The translations under genes were made by a program, and so were the position numbers. From Burkholderiales bacterium (lineage in GTDB: Bacteria; Pseudomonadota; Gammaproteobacteria; Burkholderiales; Burkholderiaceae_C): a stretch of 64,000 bases of DNA. The stretch is from positions 62,001-126,000 of the forward strand of contig JABEVE010000016.1 in the NCBI GenBank assembly GCA_013044035.1, in the 5' to 3' direction. The notes beneath the pieces were generated by a model that saw nothing but the letters and a program-made list of their open reading frames with translations, was not told the DNA's origin and made no database searches. This document shows positions 25,028 through 34,479 of this stretch, piece by piece; position 1 is the stretch's first letter; the number at the start of each line of letters is the position of its first letter.

Positions 25028-26464
25028 CTACTTGGCTGAAGGTTTGCCCCCGAGCAATGCAGCAAGTGCGCGACGTGGGCGAATGTTGGGAGAGATGGCG
25101 CCGCGCGATGGCATGGTCGGGTTGTCTTCCCAAATAGGCCGGGCGTTCGGGTCGGCTTCGTAGGGTTTGTCGAACCAGCTGTCGCGTGGTCCAGGCCGAT
25201 GGTTGCTGCTTGCGCGGGCCAGCGCAGGTGTGGACGACTCCGTTGATTTTTCCGGGTGAACCGGCCGGCGGCTCGTTCGCGGCTCCACCGCGAGCGTGCG
25301 AACTTCAATGCCGCGCTTGATCAGTTTTTCGATATCACTGAGCGAGCGGCTGTCGCGCTCGGTGGCCAAGGTGATCGCCAGGCCCGAGGCTCCAGCGCGA
25401 CCGGTGCGACCAATGCGGTGCACATAATCTTCCGCGCTGAACGGTACGTCATAGTTGATCACACCGGGCAATTCGACGATGTCCAGTCCGCGCGCTGCGA
25501 CATCGGTGGCCACGAGGACGGCAACCTCGTTGCGCTTGAAGGCGTCCAGCGTCGCCAGGCGTTCGGCTTGCGACTTGTCGCCGTGCATCGCTTGCGCTTT
25601 CAATCCGTCGCGCTCGAGGATGCGTGCCAGCCGGCTGGCGCCCAGACGGCTGTTGACGAACACGATGGTTTGCTTCAAGTCATGTTCTCGCAGCAACTGC
25701 AGCAGAGCGGGATGCTTGCTGTCTTCGCTCAACTTGTAAACCAGTTGTTGCACGTTCGTCGCCGTGGCATTGGGACGAGCCACTTCCACGAGAACCGGAT
25801 CTTGCAGATAACTCTGCGCGAGACGTCTGATTTCGGTGGAGAAGGTTGCCGAGAACAGCAGGGTCGTGCGTGCCTTGGGCAGAAAAGCGAGGATGCGTTG
25901 CAGGTCTGGCAAAAAACCAATGTCCAGCATGCGGTCGGCTTCGTCCAGCACCACGAATTCCACTTGAGCCAGGCTGACGTTCTTGGCTTCGAGGTGATCC
26001 AGCAGTCGGCCCGGGGTCGCCACCAGCATTTCAACCCCCAGCCGCAAGGCAGTCTTTTGTGGAGCCATGTCCATGCCGCCGAATACGCACGCACAACGCA
26101 GTTGTGTGTGGCGCGCATAAGCTTGTATGTTGCTGAAGACCTGATCCGCCAGTTCGCGGGTCGGTGCCAGGACTAGGGCGCGAACGGGATGCCTGGCTGG
26201 CGAAACACTACTCGTCGCCAGCGGCAATAATTTTTGAAGAATGGGCAGTGAGAACGCCGCTGTCTTGCCTGTGCCGGTCTGCGCCGCCCCCATCACGTCG
26301 CGCCCCGACAGCACGATGGGGATGGCACGCTCTTGAATGGGTGTCAGACTCTCGTACCCCATATCAGTCACTGCCTGCAGCAAACGCGCGTCAAGCCCGA
26401 GGTCGCTGTAGCGTTGAGCTTGCTGGATCGTCGCGTTCAAGGCGGTGGGCTGGTCGTTCATCAA
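25028..26464 (-). CDS. rhlE: DEAD-box ATP-dependent RNA helicase, RhlE type
   Basis: This 478-residue helicase has the Q motif (YSDLGLDARLLQAVTDMGYE), motif I AQTGTGKTAAF, motif II VLDEADRMLDIGF, motif III LFSATFS and motif VI HRIGRTGRAG. These are followed by a basic, low-complexity C-terminal tail of about 90 residues. RhlE proteins remodel RNA in ribosome assembly and mRNA decay. The start may be either of two adjacent Met codons. It is divergent from the universal stress gene, with the tRNA-Met gene upstream on the same strand. Confidence 0.92.
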   Translation of the reverse strand: MMNDQPTALNATIQQAQRYSDLGLDARLLQAVTDMGYESLTPIQERAIPIVLSGRDVMGAAQTGTGKTAAFSLPILQKLLPLATSSVSPARHPVRALVLAPTRELADQVFSNIQAYARHTQLRCACVFGGMDMAPQKTALRLGVEMLVATPGRLLDHLEAKNVSLAQVEFVVLDEADRMLDIGFLPDLQRILAFLPKARTTLLFSATFSTEIRRLAQSYLQDPVLVEVARPNATATNVQQLVYKLSEDSKHPALLQLLREHDLKQTIVFVNSRLGASRLARILERDGLKAQAMHGDKSQAERLATLDAFKRNEVAVLVATDVAARGLDIVELPGVINYDVPFSAEDYVHRIGRTGRAGASGLAITLATERDSRSLSDIEKLIKRGIEVRTLAVEPRTSRRPVHPEKSTESSTPALARASSNHRPGPRDSWFDKPYEADPNARPIWEDNPTMPSRGAISPNIRPRRALAALLGGKPSAK

Positions 26465-26536
26465 GGCGAATTGTCTGCGGAGAAACCCAAATTATGCGCC
26501 TCAGGAACGATTCCCCGACATGGGTGCTTTAAATCG

Positions 26537-26613
26537 TGGTAGGCCGTGTTGGACTTGAACCAACGACCAAAGGATTATGAGTCCTCTGCTCTAACCAACT
26601 GAGCTAACGGCCC
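26537..26613 (-). tRNA. tRNA with CAT anticodon, probably elongator tRNA-Met
   Basis: On the minus strand the gene folds as a 77-nt cloverleaf. The acceptor arm GGGCCGT pairs with ACGGCCT, including one G-U pair. The D arm is TAGCTCAGTTGGTTAGAGCA, the anticodon loop is CTCATAA and the T arm contains GGTTCAAGTCC. An A discriminator is followed by an encoded CCA. The CAT anticodon cannot by itself separate elongator Met from the lysidine-modified Ile2 tRNA. Confidence 0.92.
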
Positions 26614-26707
26614 GAATTGCCGCCCAAAGCCGCAAAATTTTCATTCTAAGGGGCCGATGGGTACGCCCTGGTCTTGTTGGTACTGGCGGTACTGGCGAAG
26701 AAAAACG

Positions 26708-26743
26708 TTGAAGGTGAAGGGGCGGTTTGTCATAATTCGATAC
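26708..26743 (+). promoter_or_regulatory. Promoter of the universal stress gene, probably giving leaderless mRNA
   Basis: TTGAAG (26708-26713), a 17-bp spacer and CATAAT (26731-26736) form a good sigma-70 promoter. Transcription should start about seven bases later, at 26743-26744. That is at the ATG itself, and no Shine-Dalgarno sequence could be transcribed. Confidence 0.6.
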
Positions 26744-27181
26744 ATGAAGCCACCCCTGCGTCTTCTGCTGCCAATCGATGGCTCGGTCTTTACGAAGCGA
26801 GCATTGGATTTTGTTTTGAACCGTCTCGAGTGGTGGCGTGAAGCGCCGCTTTGTGTTTTGCTGCATGTCGAATCGGCCGTGGGTACAGCGTTGGCCAGAT
26901 CGTATCTGGCGCGGGAGGTGCTTGACAGCTATTACGCCGAGCAAAGCGAAGCGGTGCTGGCGCCAGCGAGTGAGAGTCTGCGGCGGGCGGGGTTGCAACC
27001 GGAGGCTTATCGTCGTCATGGAGACGCGGCAGCACAGATTGTTAAATTTGCCGGCGAGCACGCGGTTGATTTGATCATGATGGGATCGCACGGCCATACG
27101 GCGCTCAGCGGCATGGCGCTCGGGTCGGTCACCACCAAGGTCATTGCGTCGTCCAGCATGCCCGTCTTGATCGTGCGTTGA
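26744..27181 (+). CDS. Universal stress protein (UspA family)
   Basis: This 145-residue single Usp domain has the ATP-binding signature GSHGHTALSGMALGSV (G-2x-G-9x-G-S/T) near the C-terminus and the N-terminal acidic residue in LLLPIDGSVFTKRA. Such ATP-binding Usp proteins help survival under stress or starvation. ATG 26744 gives the family's normal N-terminus; an in-frame ATG at 26657 would add 29 unrelated residues. The start coincides with the predicted transcription start. The FimT-like gene follows 12 bp downstream. Confidence 0.88.
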   Translation: MKPPLRLLLPIDGSVFTKRALDFVLNRLEWWREAPLCVLLHVESAVGTALARSYLAREVLDSYYAEQSEAVLAPASESLRRAGLQPEAYRRHGDAAAQIVKFAGEHAVDLIMMGSHGHTALSGMALGSVTTKVIASSSMPVLIVR

Positions 27182-27193
27182 AAGGTCAAGCGC

Positions 27194-27733
27194 ATGCACT
27201 CGACCAAGCCATCACAGACCGGCATCACACTGGTCGAGTTGCTGGTTGCGGTGGCTCTGCTGGCGGTTTCGCTGGCGGTCGCCGCTCCGGCATACCGGGT
27301 CATGATCGACACCAACCGCCTGAGCGCCGGTGTCAACGCCTTCTCGGGCAGTTTGCAACTGGCCAGGTCCGAGGCTGTACGCCGAGGCCAGCGGGTCACG
27401 CTGTGCGTCAGCGATGATGGCAAGAACTGCAGCACAACAGGCGGCTGGCATCGGGGCTGGATTGTGTTCCATGACCCCGATGGCAATGCCCAACGAGATT
27501 CCAGTGAGGCCTTGATCCAGGTACAGGCAGCACTGCAATTTCTCTCCATACGTGGCAATCAGCCTGTTACGCGTTACGTCTCTTACACCGAACATGGCTG
27601 GCCGAGACTTGTGAGTGGCGCTTTGCAGATGGGGACCCTCGCATTCTGCACGCCCGGGATCGCGGGCCACAGCCTGATTCTGTCAAGTGCAGGGCGCGCC
27701 AGGTTGAGTGGCGCGGCTTGTTCGAGCGTTTAA
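27194..27733 (+). CDS. Type IV pilin-like pseudopilin, GspH/FimT family
   Basis: This 179-residue protein has a prepilin peptidase site TG/ITLVELLVAVALLAVSLA, with Ile in the usual Phe or Met position and the conserved Glu at +5. The body (SLQLARSEAVRRGQRVTLCV, WHRGWIVFHD) is typical of GspH/FimT minor pseudopilins, which prime type IV pili or type II secretion pseudopili. It is an isolated pseudopilin; no other pilus genes are near. Disulfide formation between paired Cys residues (LCVSDDGKNC) is possible. Confidence 0.82.
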   Translation: MHSTKPSQTGITLVELLVAVALLAVSLAVAAPAYRVMIDTNRLSAGVNAFSGSLQLARSEAVRRGQRVTLCVSDDGKNCSTTGGWHRGWIVFHDPDGNAQRDSSEALIQVQAALQFLSIRGNQPVTRYVSYTEHGWPRLVSGALQMGTLAFCTPGIAGHSLILSSAGRARLSGAACSSV

Positions 27734-27760
27734 GCGTTTCGGGACCAGCGCCACGGCGCC

Positions 27761-28780
27761 TCAGCGCTGGCTGAGGGCATTACCCACAAGCTTGGCCGTG
27801 ATGTCCACGATCTGAATCATGCGGTCGTAGGCCATGCGGGTCGGGCCAACCACACCCAGGGTACCCACCACCTGACCATCGACTTCATAAGGCGAGGTGA
27901 TGATGGACAGTTCCTCGAACGGCACCACGCCGTTCTCGCCGCCAATGTAGATGCGCACACCCTCGGCTCGTGCCGAGATGTCGAGCAGCTTGAGCAGATA
28001 CGATTTTTGCTCGAACAAGTCGAACAGCCGGCGCAGGCTGGCGAGATCACTCGACAGGTCATCGACTTTCAGCAACTGCTGCTGCCCGGAGATGACCACA
28101 TGGTCTTGCTGCTCAGCCGCAGCCTGACTGCCCACGGCCACGGCGGCCTGCATCAAGGCAACGATTTCACCCCGCAGATGCTCCACTTCGCCACGCAGTT
28201 GCGCGCCGACTTGCTCGAAACTCAGGCCGCTGTAATGGGCATTGAGATAGTTCGCCGCTTCCACCAGATGGCTCTGGGTGTAGTGCTGATCGGACAGGAT
28301 GATGCGGTTTTGCACATCACCGCTCGAATCGACCAGGATGACCAGAATGCGCTGCTCCGAGAGGCGCAGAAACTCGATGTGGCGGAAGGCGGTATTGCGC
28401 CTCGGGCTCATCACCACGCCGACGAAATGCGACAGGTTCGAGAGCAGTTGCGCCGCTTGCACGATGACTTTCTGCGGCTCCACGGTGGCAAGTTGCGTCT
28501 TGAAACTCTGCTCCAGTTCCACGGCAGCCGATACGGGACGGGCCGTGAGCATGGTGTCGACGAAGAGACGGTAGCCGCGCGGCGTGGGGACGCGCCCGGC
28601 CGAGGTGTGCGGACTGGTGATGAGGCCCATGTCCTCGAGGTCCGACATCACATTGCGAATGGTTGCGGCCGACAACTCCAGCCCGGAGGCGCGCGACAAG
28701 GTGCGCGACCCCACCGGCTGGCCGTCGGCGATATAGCGCTCGATCAGGGTCTTGAGCAGGACTTGGGCACGTTGATCCAT
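27761..28780 (-). CDS. hrcA: Heat-inducible transcription repressor HrcA
   Basis: HrcA represses chaperone genes by binding CIRCE elements and depends on GroEL for folding. The 339-residue protein has an N-terminal winged helix ([40 protein letters not shown]) and the [20 protein letters not shown] block. The C-terminal [20 protein letters not shown] is also diagnostic. No CIRCE element was seen upstream of it, and grpE or dnaK are not in the window. It is divergent from nadK. Confidence 0.95.
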   Translation of the reverse strand: MDQRAQVLLKTLIERYIADGQPVGSRTLSRASGLELSAATIRNVMSDLEDMGLITSPHTSAGRVPTPRGYRLFVDTMLTARPVSAAVELEQSFKTQLATVEPQKVIVQAAQLLSNLSHFVGVVMSPRRNTAFRHIEFLRLSEQRILVILVDSSGDVQNRIILSDQHYTQSHLVEAANYLNAHYSGLSFEQVGAQLRGEVEHLRGEIVALMQAAVAVGSQAAAEQQDHVVISGQQQLLKVDDLSSDLASLRRLFDLFEQKSYLLKLLDISARAEGVRIYIGGENGVVPFEELSIITSPYEVDGQVVGTLGVVGPTRMAYDRMIQIVDITAKLVGNALSQR

Positions 28781-28936
28781 GGCACCCCGATTTTAGGAGC
28801 GCAGCCAGGCATGCAACTGACATACCCTCCAGGCGCCCGCTAGGGCTGTGCTGTGCTGTAATTCAACCGCCAGCACGGCACTCTGCTGTTTTGCACGATT
28901 GCCACCCCTTGGCTCCCACGGCTCGATACTGCGCTC

Positions 28937-29836
28937 ATGCCCTTTTCCGCATTTCAACAGGCCATTCTGATCGGCAAGTATCAGGCCGTTGGCGTCAGCC
29001 GTACGTTGGCGGAAATAGGTGCATGGCTGTCGGAGAACGGGGTCGAAGTCATGGTCGAGCGGCAAACGGCGCAGCATGGCGATCTTCCCGGTTATGCCGA
29101 ACTCAGTCTGGCAGAAGTGGGTCTCCGCGCAGCGGCTGGCGACTGGGTCGCGGTGGTGGTGGGCGGCGATGGAACCATGCTGGGCGCTGCACGCCAGCTC
29201 GCGCCGTACGGCGTCCCGCTCATGGGCATCAATTCCGGGCGGCTCGGCTTCATCACCGATATCGCCGAGCCCGATTGGCGCCAGGCGCTGACGTCGATGT
29301 TGGCGGGGCATTTCGAACGCGAATATCGCGCCATGCTCACCGGTGAGATCATGCGTGGCGGCCAGCGCATCTTCGTCGGCATCGCCATCAATGACGTGGT
29401 GGTCAACCGTAGCGGCGCCGCCGGTCTGGTCGAGTTGCGCGTGGACGTGGACGGACGGTTCATGTCCGTGCAGCGCGCCGACGGGCTCATCGTCGCCACA
29501 CCAACCGGGTCTACCGCCTACGCCATGTCGGCCGGCGGGCCCATCCTGCATCCCAGCCTTCCCGGGCTGGTCCTCGTGCCCATTGCCGCGCACACCCTGT
29601 CGAATCGGCCGATCGTGCTGCCCGAGCATGTGCGCATTGACATCGAGGTAATGTCGCCGAAGGACGTGGGCGTGAATTTCGACATGCAGCACTTCGCCGA
29701 TCTGCTCGGCGGCGACCGCATCAGCTTGCGCACCGCGCCGCACCGCGCCATATTCCTGCACCCGCCGGGCTGGAGCTATTTCGCCACGTTGCGCAAGAAG
29801 CTGCACTGGCATGAAATCCTCGGTGTCGAGGGCTAG
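28937..29836 (+). CDS. nadK: NAD kinase
   Basis: Phosphorylates NAD to NADP in the cytoplasm. The 299-residue product has the signature VVVGGDGTMLGAARQLA, the NAD-binding NDVVVNRSGAAGLVEL, and ADGLIVATPTGSTAYAMSAG. A glycine-rich GINSGRLGFITDI loop lies between. The ATG at 28937 gives a normal start. The pair hrcA (divergent) / nadK / recN is common in betaproteobacteria. RecN starts 86 bp downstream. Confidence 0.95.
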   Translation: MPFSAFQQAILIGKYQAVGVSRTLAEIGAWLSENGVEVMVERQTAQHGDLPGYAELSLAEVGLRAAAGDWVAVVVGGDGTMLGAARQLAPYGVPLMGINSGRLGFITDIAEPDWRQALTSMLAGHFEREYRAMLTGEIMRGGQRIFVGIAINDVVVNRSGAAGLVELRVDVDGRFMSVQRADGLIVATPTGSTAYAMSAGGPILHPSLPGLVLVPIAAHTLSNRPIVLPEHVRIDIEVMSPKDVGVNFDMQHFADLLGGDRISLRTAPHRAIFLHPPGWSYFATLRKKLHWHEILGVEG

Positions 29837-29922
29837 CGAATGCATTGCCGCCCCTCACGACTTTGCGTGGCCTCGGCCGTGCCCCACTGCATGGCTGCGC
29901 CCGCGGCTGGCTGATCACTTCC

Positions 29923-31596
29923 ATGCTGCGCCGTCTGTACATCCGCGATTTCGTGCTGGTCGCCGAACTGGAACTCGAACTCGGTGCTGGCTTCACCGTA
30001 CTCACGGGTGAGACCGGTGCCGGCAAGTCCATCCTGATCGACGCGCTCAAGCTGGCCCTGGGCGAGCGGGGCGATGCCTCGGTGCTGCACCCTGGCAGCA
30101 GCCGTGCCGAGATCAGTGCCGAGTTCGACGCCATTCCGGAGTTGGCTGGCTGGATGCATGAGCAAGGTTTCGAACCTCAGGACGGCGTGCTGTTGCGCCG
30201 CGTGATCGATGCCCAGGGCCGTTCGCGGGGCTACATCAACGGCAGTCCCGCCACGCTCACACAGTTGCGTGCAGCCGGGGCGATGTTGGTCGACATCCAC
30301 GGTCAACACGCCTGGCAAAGCCTGGCTCGCAGCGGCGCCGCGCGCGAACTACTCGACGCCTATGCCCAGGCGTCTGCACCCGCCCAGGATTGCGCGACAG
30401 CATGGCGTCAATGGAAAGACCTGAGCGAGCGGTTGGAGACGGCCCGTGCGGATGCCGGCCGTGTGCAAGAGCGTCGTGAGCAGCTGGCCATGCAGCTCAC
30501 CGAGCTTGCGCGCCTCGCGCCCCGAGTGCAGGAGTGGGAGCCGCTGAATGCCGAGCACCACAGACTGGCGCATGCGGCTGAACTCATCGAGCATCTGCAG
30601 GCCGCCGAGCAACTGCTGGACGATGACGAGACCGGCGCATCGCGTCAACTGGCCCGCGTTCACCAGGAGTTGCACGCGGCCGGCCAAGTCGACGCCGACC
30701 TGGCCGGGCTCATCGAGCAGTTGGAATCAGCCCAGTCCTTGGTGCACGATCTGACGCACGAGCTGGCGGCAAAGCTTCGGCAGACCGAGCTCGACCCTCG
30801 CCGCCTGGAGGAGGTCGATGCACGACTGTCGTCCTGGCTCGGGCTGGCACGACGCCATCGCGTGCCGCCAGGGGAGTTGCATGCGCTGTGGCAAGGTCTG
30901 CAGGCCAGACTCGTCGAACTGGAGCAGGGCACCGATCTGCCTGCGCTGGAACGCCAAGTCGAGGCGGCCGACAAGACCTTGCGCCGAGCCGCAGCGCAAC
31001 TCAGCGCGCTGCGCGCCGCCGTTGCCCCCAAGTTGGCTCGAGGCGTGCAACAGCAGATGCAAAGCCTGGGCATGAAAGGCGGCCGTTTCGAGGTGGCCTT
31101 GCACCCGCTGGAGGGGATTCGAGCCCACGGTGCCGAGGATGTGGAACTGCTCGTGGCAGGCCACCCCGGAGCTGCGTTGCGGCCGTTGGAGCGGGTCGCG
31201 TCGGGCGGCGAACTCTCGCGCATTGCCCTGGCGGTGGCCGCCATCACGTCGGCACAGCAACCCGTCGGTACGCTGATCTTCGATGAGGTGGATGCCGGAA
31301 TTGGCGGCGCCGTCGCTCATACGGTCGGCCGTTTGCTCGCCGCGCTGGGCGGGAACCGACAGGTTCTCGCCGTGACCCATCTGGCGCAGGTCGCGGCATG
31401 CGCGGGTGCGCATCTCCAGGTCAGCAAGCAGAGCGTGGGGGAGGCAACGGGAAGCCATATGCAAAGCCTGGATGCGCCTCAGCGCGTTGGCGAAATTGCG
31501 CGCATGCTCGGGGGCGATGCAGCTTCCGCCGTCGCCCAGGCACATGCGCGCGAACTGTTGCAAGACGCCCCGAATCCGACCCGGTTGCCGACATGA
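29923..31596 (+). CDS. recN: DNA repair protein RecN
   Basis: This SMC-like ATPase acts in double-strand break repair. It has 557 residues. Walker A is LTGETGAGKSILIDALKLAL near the N-terminus, a long helical coiled-coil middle is rich in Leu, Ala, Glu and Gln, and the C-terminal ABC part has VASGGELSRIALAVA and TLIFDEVDAGIGG. The ATG at 29923 places MLRRLYIRDFVLV at the start, as in the family; the frame is open further upstream without similarity. Its stop overlaps the rapZ start. Confidence 0.94.
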   Translation: MLRRLYIRDFVLVAELELELGAGFTVLTGETGAGKSILIDALKLALGERGDASVLHPGSSRAEISAEFDAIPELAGWMHEQGFEPQDGVLLRRVIDAQGRSRGYINGSPATLTQLRAAGAMLVDIHGQHAWQSLARSGAARELLDAYAQASAPAQDCATAWRQWKDLSERLETARADAGRVQERREQLAMQLTELARLAPRVQEWEPLNAEHHRLAHAAELIEHLQAAEQLLDDDETGASRQLARVHQELHAAGQVDADLAGLIEQLESAQSLVHDLTHELAAKLRQTELDPRRLEEVDARLSSWLGLARRHRVPPGELHALWQGLQARLVELEQGTDLPALERQVEAADKTLRRAAAQLSALRAAVAPKLARGVQQQMQSLGMKGGRFEVALHPLEGIRAHGAEDVELLVAGHPGAALRPLERVASGGELSRIALAVAAITSAQQPVGTLIFDEVDAGIGGAVAHTVGRLLAALGGNRQVLAVTHLAQVAACAGAHLQVSKQSVGEATGSHMQSLDAPQRVGEIARMLGGDAASAVAQAHARELLQDAPNPTRLPT

Positions 31597-32567
31597 ACGA
31601 CATCTCCGGCAGCGGCACGGGCGAAACAGTCGCTCCGAGCGGACGCATCCAGCTCGTGCTCCTCTCCGGCGTGTCCGGCTCGGGTAAATCCATCGCCCTC
31701 AATGCGCTGGAAGACGCCGGCTATTACTGTGTGGACAACCTGCCGCCGCAACTGGTGGACCAGCTTCTGGCCGTGGCCACCGAGTCCGGTCACACGCATC
31801 TGGGCATCGCCATGGATGTGCGCAGCGCCGACAGCCTGGGCCTGCTGCCGGCGCTGGCGCGTCGTCTGCGCCAGCGCTGCGACCTGCACTTCATCTACCT
31901 CGACTGCACCACCGACATGCTGGTGCAGCGTTTTTCCGAAACGCGCCGCGCCCACCCGCTGACGGCACGCGGGCTGGCTCCGGTGGCACCCGACCAACCC
32001 TTGCCGTTTTCGGCGCCGTCGCTGATCGAGGCCATCGAACTTGAGCGCGAGCTGTTGGCGTCCGTGGCCTCATTAGGCCTGCACATCGACACCAGCGGCC
32101 TGCGCCCTGCGCAGTTGCGTTCCTGGGTGCGCCAGGCCGTAGGCGTTCACGCTTCCCGGCTTACGCTGCTGTTCGAGTCCTTTGCTTTCAAGCGCGGCGT
32201 GGCCCTGGATGCGGATTATGTGTTCGACGTGCGCATGCTGCCTAATCCGCACTACGACCCATCCCTGCGCGGCCTCACCGGGCGCGACGCTCCGGTGGCC
32301 GACTACCTGCGCAGCCAGCCAGCCGTCATGCGCATGCTCGACGACATCACCGGTTTCCTGCAGCATTGGCTGCCCGCAATGGCCGAGGACCAGCGCAGCT
32401 ATGTGGTCGTTGCCGTGGGTTGCACCGGTGGCCAGCACCGTTCGGTGTTTCTCGCCGAACAGCTCGGCAAGCACTTCGTCGCCGAGTACAGCGTGTTGGT
32501 GCGCCACCGCGAGCTCGACGCCGCGGACAGCGTCGGCACGGCAGCTCGCCCGTCAGGCGGGGCCTGA
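31593..32567 (+). CDS. rapZ: RNase adapter RapZ (nucleotide-binding)
   Basis: RapZ controls amino-sugar metabolism in E. coli by delivering the small RNA GlmZ to RNase E. The 324-residue product has Walker A LSGVSGSGKSIALNALED, then YYCVDNLPPQLVDQL. The C-terminal domain contains FDVRMLPNPHYDPSLRGLTG and VAVGCTGGQHRSV. The N-terminal tail is about 18 residues longer than usual. In betaproteobacteria it normally lies near hprK and PTS genes; here it follows recN with an ATGA overlap. The target RNA in this organism is unknown. Confidence 0.92.
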   Translation: MNDISGSGTGETVAPSGRIQLVLLSGVSGSGKSIALNALEDAGYYCVDNLPPQLVDQLLAVATESGHTHLGIAMDVRSADSLGLLPALARRLRQRCDLHFIYLDCTTDMLVQRFSETRRAHPLTARGLAPVAPDQPLPFSAPSLIEAIELERELLASVASLGLHIDTSGLRPAQLRSWVRQAVGVHASRLTLLFESFAFKRGVALDADYVFDVRMLPNPHYDPSLRGLTGRDAPVADYLRSQPAVMRMLDDITGFLQHWLPAMAEDQRSYVVVAVGCTGGQHRSVFLAEQLGKHFVAEYSVLVRHRELDAADSVGTAARPSGGA

Positions 32568-33205
32568 TGATGGCCTTGCCAGCAACGCAAGACTTGCCGC
32601 TCTTTCCTCTGCAAAGCGTGTTGTTCCCCGGAGGCCTGCTCGGGCTTCGGGTGTTCGAGGCGCGCTACATGGACCTGATCACTCATTGCCTGAAAACGGG
32701 CGACGAATTCGGCGTGGTGCTGATCCTCTGCGGCAGTGAAATCGGTCGACCGTCAGCCGATGCCGACCTCGCCGCCGTGGGTTGCCGAGCCAAGGTGCTG
32801 GACTGCGACATGTACGACGCGGGATTGCTGCATGTGCGTTGCCGGGGCGGCAGCCGCTTCGTGCTGCGCAGTCACGAGACGGTGGCGCTGGGCCTGCAGG
32901 TGGGTCGGGTCCACGCCATCGACGATGACCCGAAAGCCACCCTCGAAGCGCGTCACACAGGCGCGGCTTTTGCGCTCGGCCGTGCCATTGCGGCTCTTGA
33001 TCTGCAGCGGCAAAAGCCATTCCTGCCGCCGTACCGACTGGACACGCCGGGTTGGGTGGCCAACCGCTGGGCCGAAATCCTGCCCATCGCCACCGAAGCC
33101 CGGCAGCGCCTGATGGAATTGCCCGATGGCACGCAGCGCCTGGATGTGGTCGATCGCTACTTGCGTCAACATGGCATCGTCGGCGAATCGCCGCCCTTGC
33201 AGTAG
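32567..33205 (+). CDS. Lon N-terminal-domain (LAN) protein
   Basis: This stand-alone Lon substrate-binding domain of about 212 residues lacks the ATPase and protease parts. It begins LPLFPLQSVLFPGGLLGLRV and FEARYMDLITHCL, the usual opening of the family. Two adjacent ATG codons (32567 and 32570) overlap the rapZ stop. The C-terminal half is helical (TEARQRLMELPDGTQRLDVV). The biochemical role of these proteins in bacteria is unknown; substrate or adaptor binding is inferred. Confidence 0.83.
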   Translation: MMALPATQDLPLFPLQSVLFPGGLLGLRVFEARYMDLITHCLKTGDEFGVVLILCGSEIGRPSADADLAAVGCRAKVLDCDMYDAGLLHVRCRGGSRFVLRSHETVALGLQVGRVHAIDDDPKATLEARHTGAAFALGRAIAALDLQRQKPFLPPYRLDTPGWVANRWAEILPIATEARQRLMELPDGTQRLDVVDRYLRQHGIVGESPPLQ

Positions 33206-33285
33206 CTTGTCCTTCGGACGTCGGTGCGCTGCCGTGTGCAACGTGCGAGGGGCGTGAGCGCGGGCTCCCGGCCATAACCTGGGGT

Positions 33286-34479
33286 TCAAGCGGGTGCGAG
33301 GGCTTGTGGGCCGCCTTGCAGTTTGGCCGAGCTTGCGGCCGTCTGCAGGAGTCTGCGTACCGGGGCTGGCAGCCCCAGGGCCAGCGCCTCCGGCAGCGTG
33401 AACCAGGTGCCGCCGGCTTCGCGCGCACCAAGCGTCGGTGTGATGCGGACCTGCAAGGGCTCAAGTTGCAAGTCCACATGGGTCAGTGCATGCCGGGTGA
33501 CGGGGCGAAGACTGTGCCCAGTCAGCACACCCAATTGCGCGGCATGTCGCAGCGCCTGCTCGCGGCTGTCGAACTGAGGCAGGCACCACAGGCCGGGCCA
33601 GATGCCGGTTGTGGCCCGCCGCTCCAGCCAGATCAAGGCGGAGTCCGCCTGAACGTACTCTGCCCAGAGCAAGACCCAGGTCTGCGTACGTCGCGCTTTG
33701 ACGGCTTTGACAGGGGTGTCCCTGGTTCGTTGCTGGGCGTTTGAGCCATGCGCCGCATCGAACAGCGGTGCGGCACCAGAACCAGATTGGCGCGTGCGGC
33801 AATCACTCTGAAACGGGCATTGCAGGCAGAAAGGGTTGCGGGGTTTGCAAACCGTCGCACCCAGGTCCATCAAGCCCTGGGTGTAGGCCTGGATGTCGTG
33901 CCTGGGGAGCAGACGCTCGGCCAGACTCCAAAGGGCGTGCAATTCAGCCGCAGTGCCCGCGGAGGCAGGCAGGGCATGGGAGCGGCCCAGCACGCGTTTG
34001 ACGTTGCCATCCAAAATGGCAGCGTGCTCGCCGAAGCAGAAAGCGGCAATGGCGGCTGCCGTCGAGCGACCGATTCCCGCAAGTTGCCGCAAACCTTGCG
34101 CCGTGCGTGGAAAGTCGCCGCCATGCTCTTGGCAGATTTGCTGTGCGCAGCGGTGCAGATTTCGCGCCCGGCGGTAGTAGCCCAGGCCGCTCCATTGGGC
34201 CAGGACATCGTCTTCGCTGGCCTCGGCGAGTGCTTGCACGGTCGGAAAGCGCTGCAGGAAACGCGGGTAGTAGGCGAGTACCACCGCGACCTGGGTTTGC
34301 TGCAACATGATCTCCGATAGCCACACGCGGTAAGGGTCGGTGCTGGCTTGCCAGGGCAGGTCGTGACGGCCATGGCTGCGCTGCCAGGCAACCAGTCGCT
34401 CGGCGAAATGCGGCGGTCCCTGTTGCAGCGATTCCTGGCGTTGCGGCTTCGCGGCCGTTGCAACGCAAGGGGCACTCAC
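33286..34479 (-). CDS. mutY: A/G-specific adenine glycosylase
   Basis: Removes adenine mispaired with 8-oxoguanine. The 397-residue protein has the catalytic Glu in VWLSEIMLQQTQV, the helix-hairpin-helix LAGIGRSTAAAIAAF, and the catalytic Asp in AAILDGNVKRVLGR. The 4Fe-4S cluster ligands are in CKPRNPFCLQCPFQSDC (C-x6-C-x2-C-x5-C). The C-terminal MutT-like domain is present. It overlaps the stop of the dynamin-like gene (ATGA), so the two are co-transcribed. MutM, which acts in the same oxidised-guanine pathway, lies just upstream. Confidence 0.95.
   Translation of the reverse strand: MSAPCVATAAKPQRQESLQQGPPHFAERLVAWQRSHGRHDLPWQASTDPYRVWLSEIMLQQTQVAVVLAYYPRFLQRFPTVQALAEASEDDVLAQWSGLGYYRRARNLHRCAQQICQEHGGDFPRTAQGLRQLAGIGRSTAAAIAAFCFGEHAAILDGNVKRVLGRSHALPASAGTAAELHALWSLAERLLPRHDIQAYTQGLMDLGATVCKPRNPFCLQCPFQSDCRTRQSGSGAAPLFDAAHGSNAQQRTRDTPVKAVKARRTQTWVLLWAEYVQADSALIWLERRATTGIWPGLWCLPQFDSREQALRHAAQLGVLTGHSLRPVTRHALTHVDLQLEPLQVRITPTLGAREAGGTWFTLPEALALGLPAPVRRLLQTAASSAKLQGGPQALAPA

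Noticed and set aside
28781-28936. CIRCE operator between hrcA and nadK
   Set aside because: No TTAGCACTC-type inverted repeat with nine-base spacing was found.
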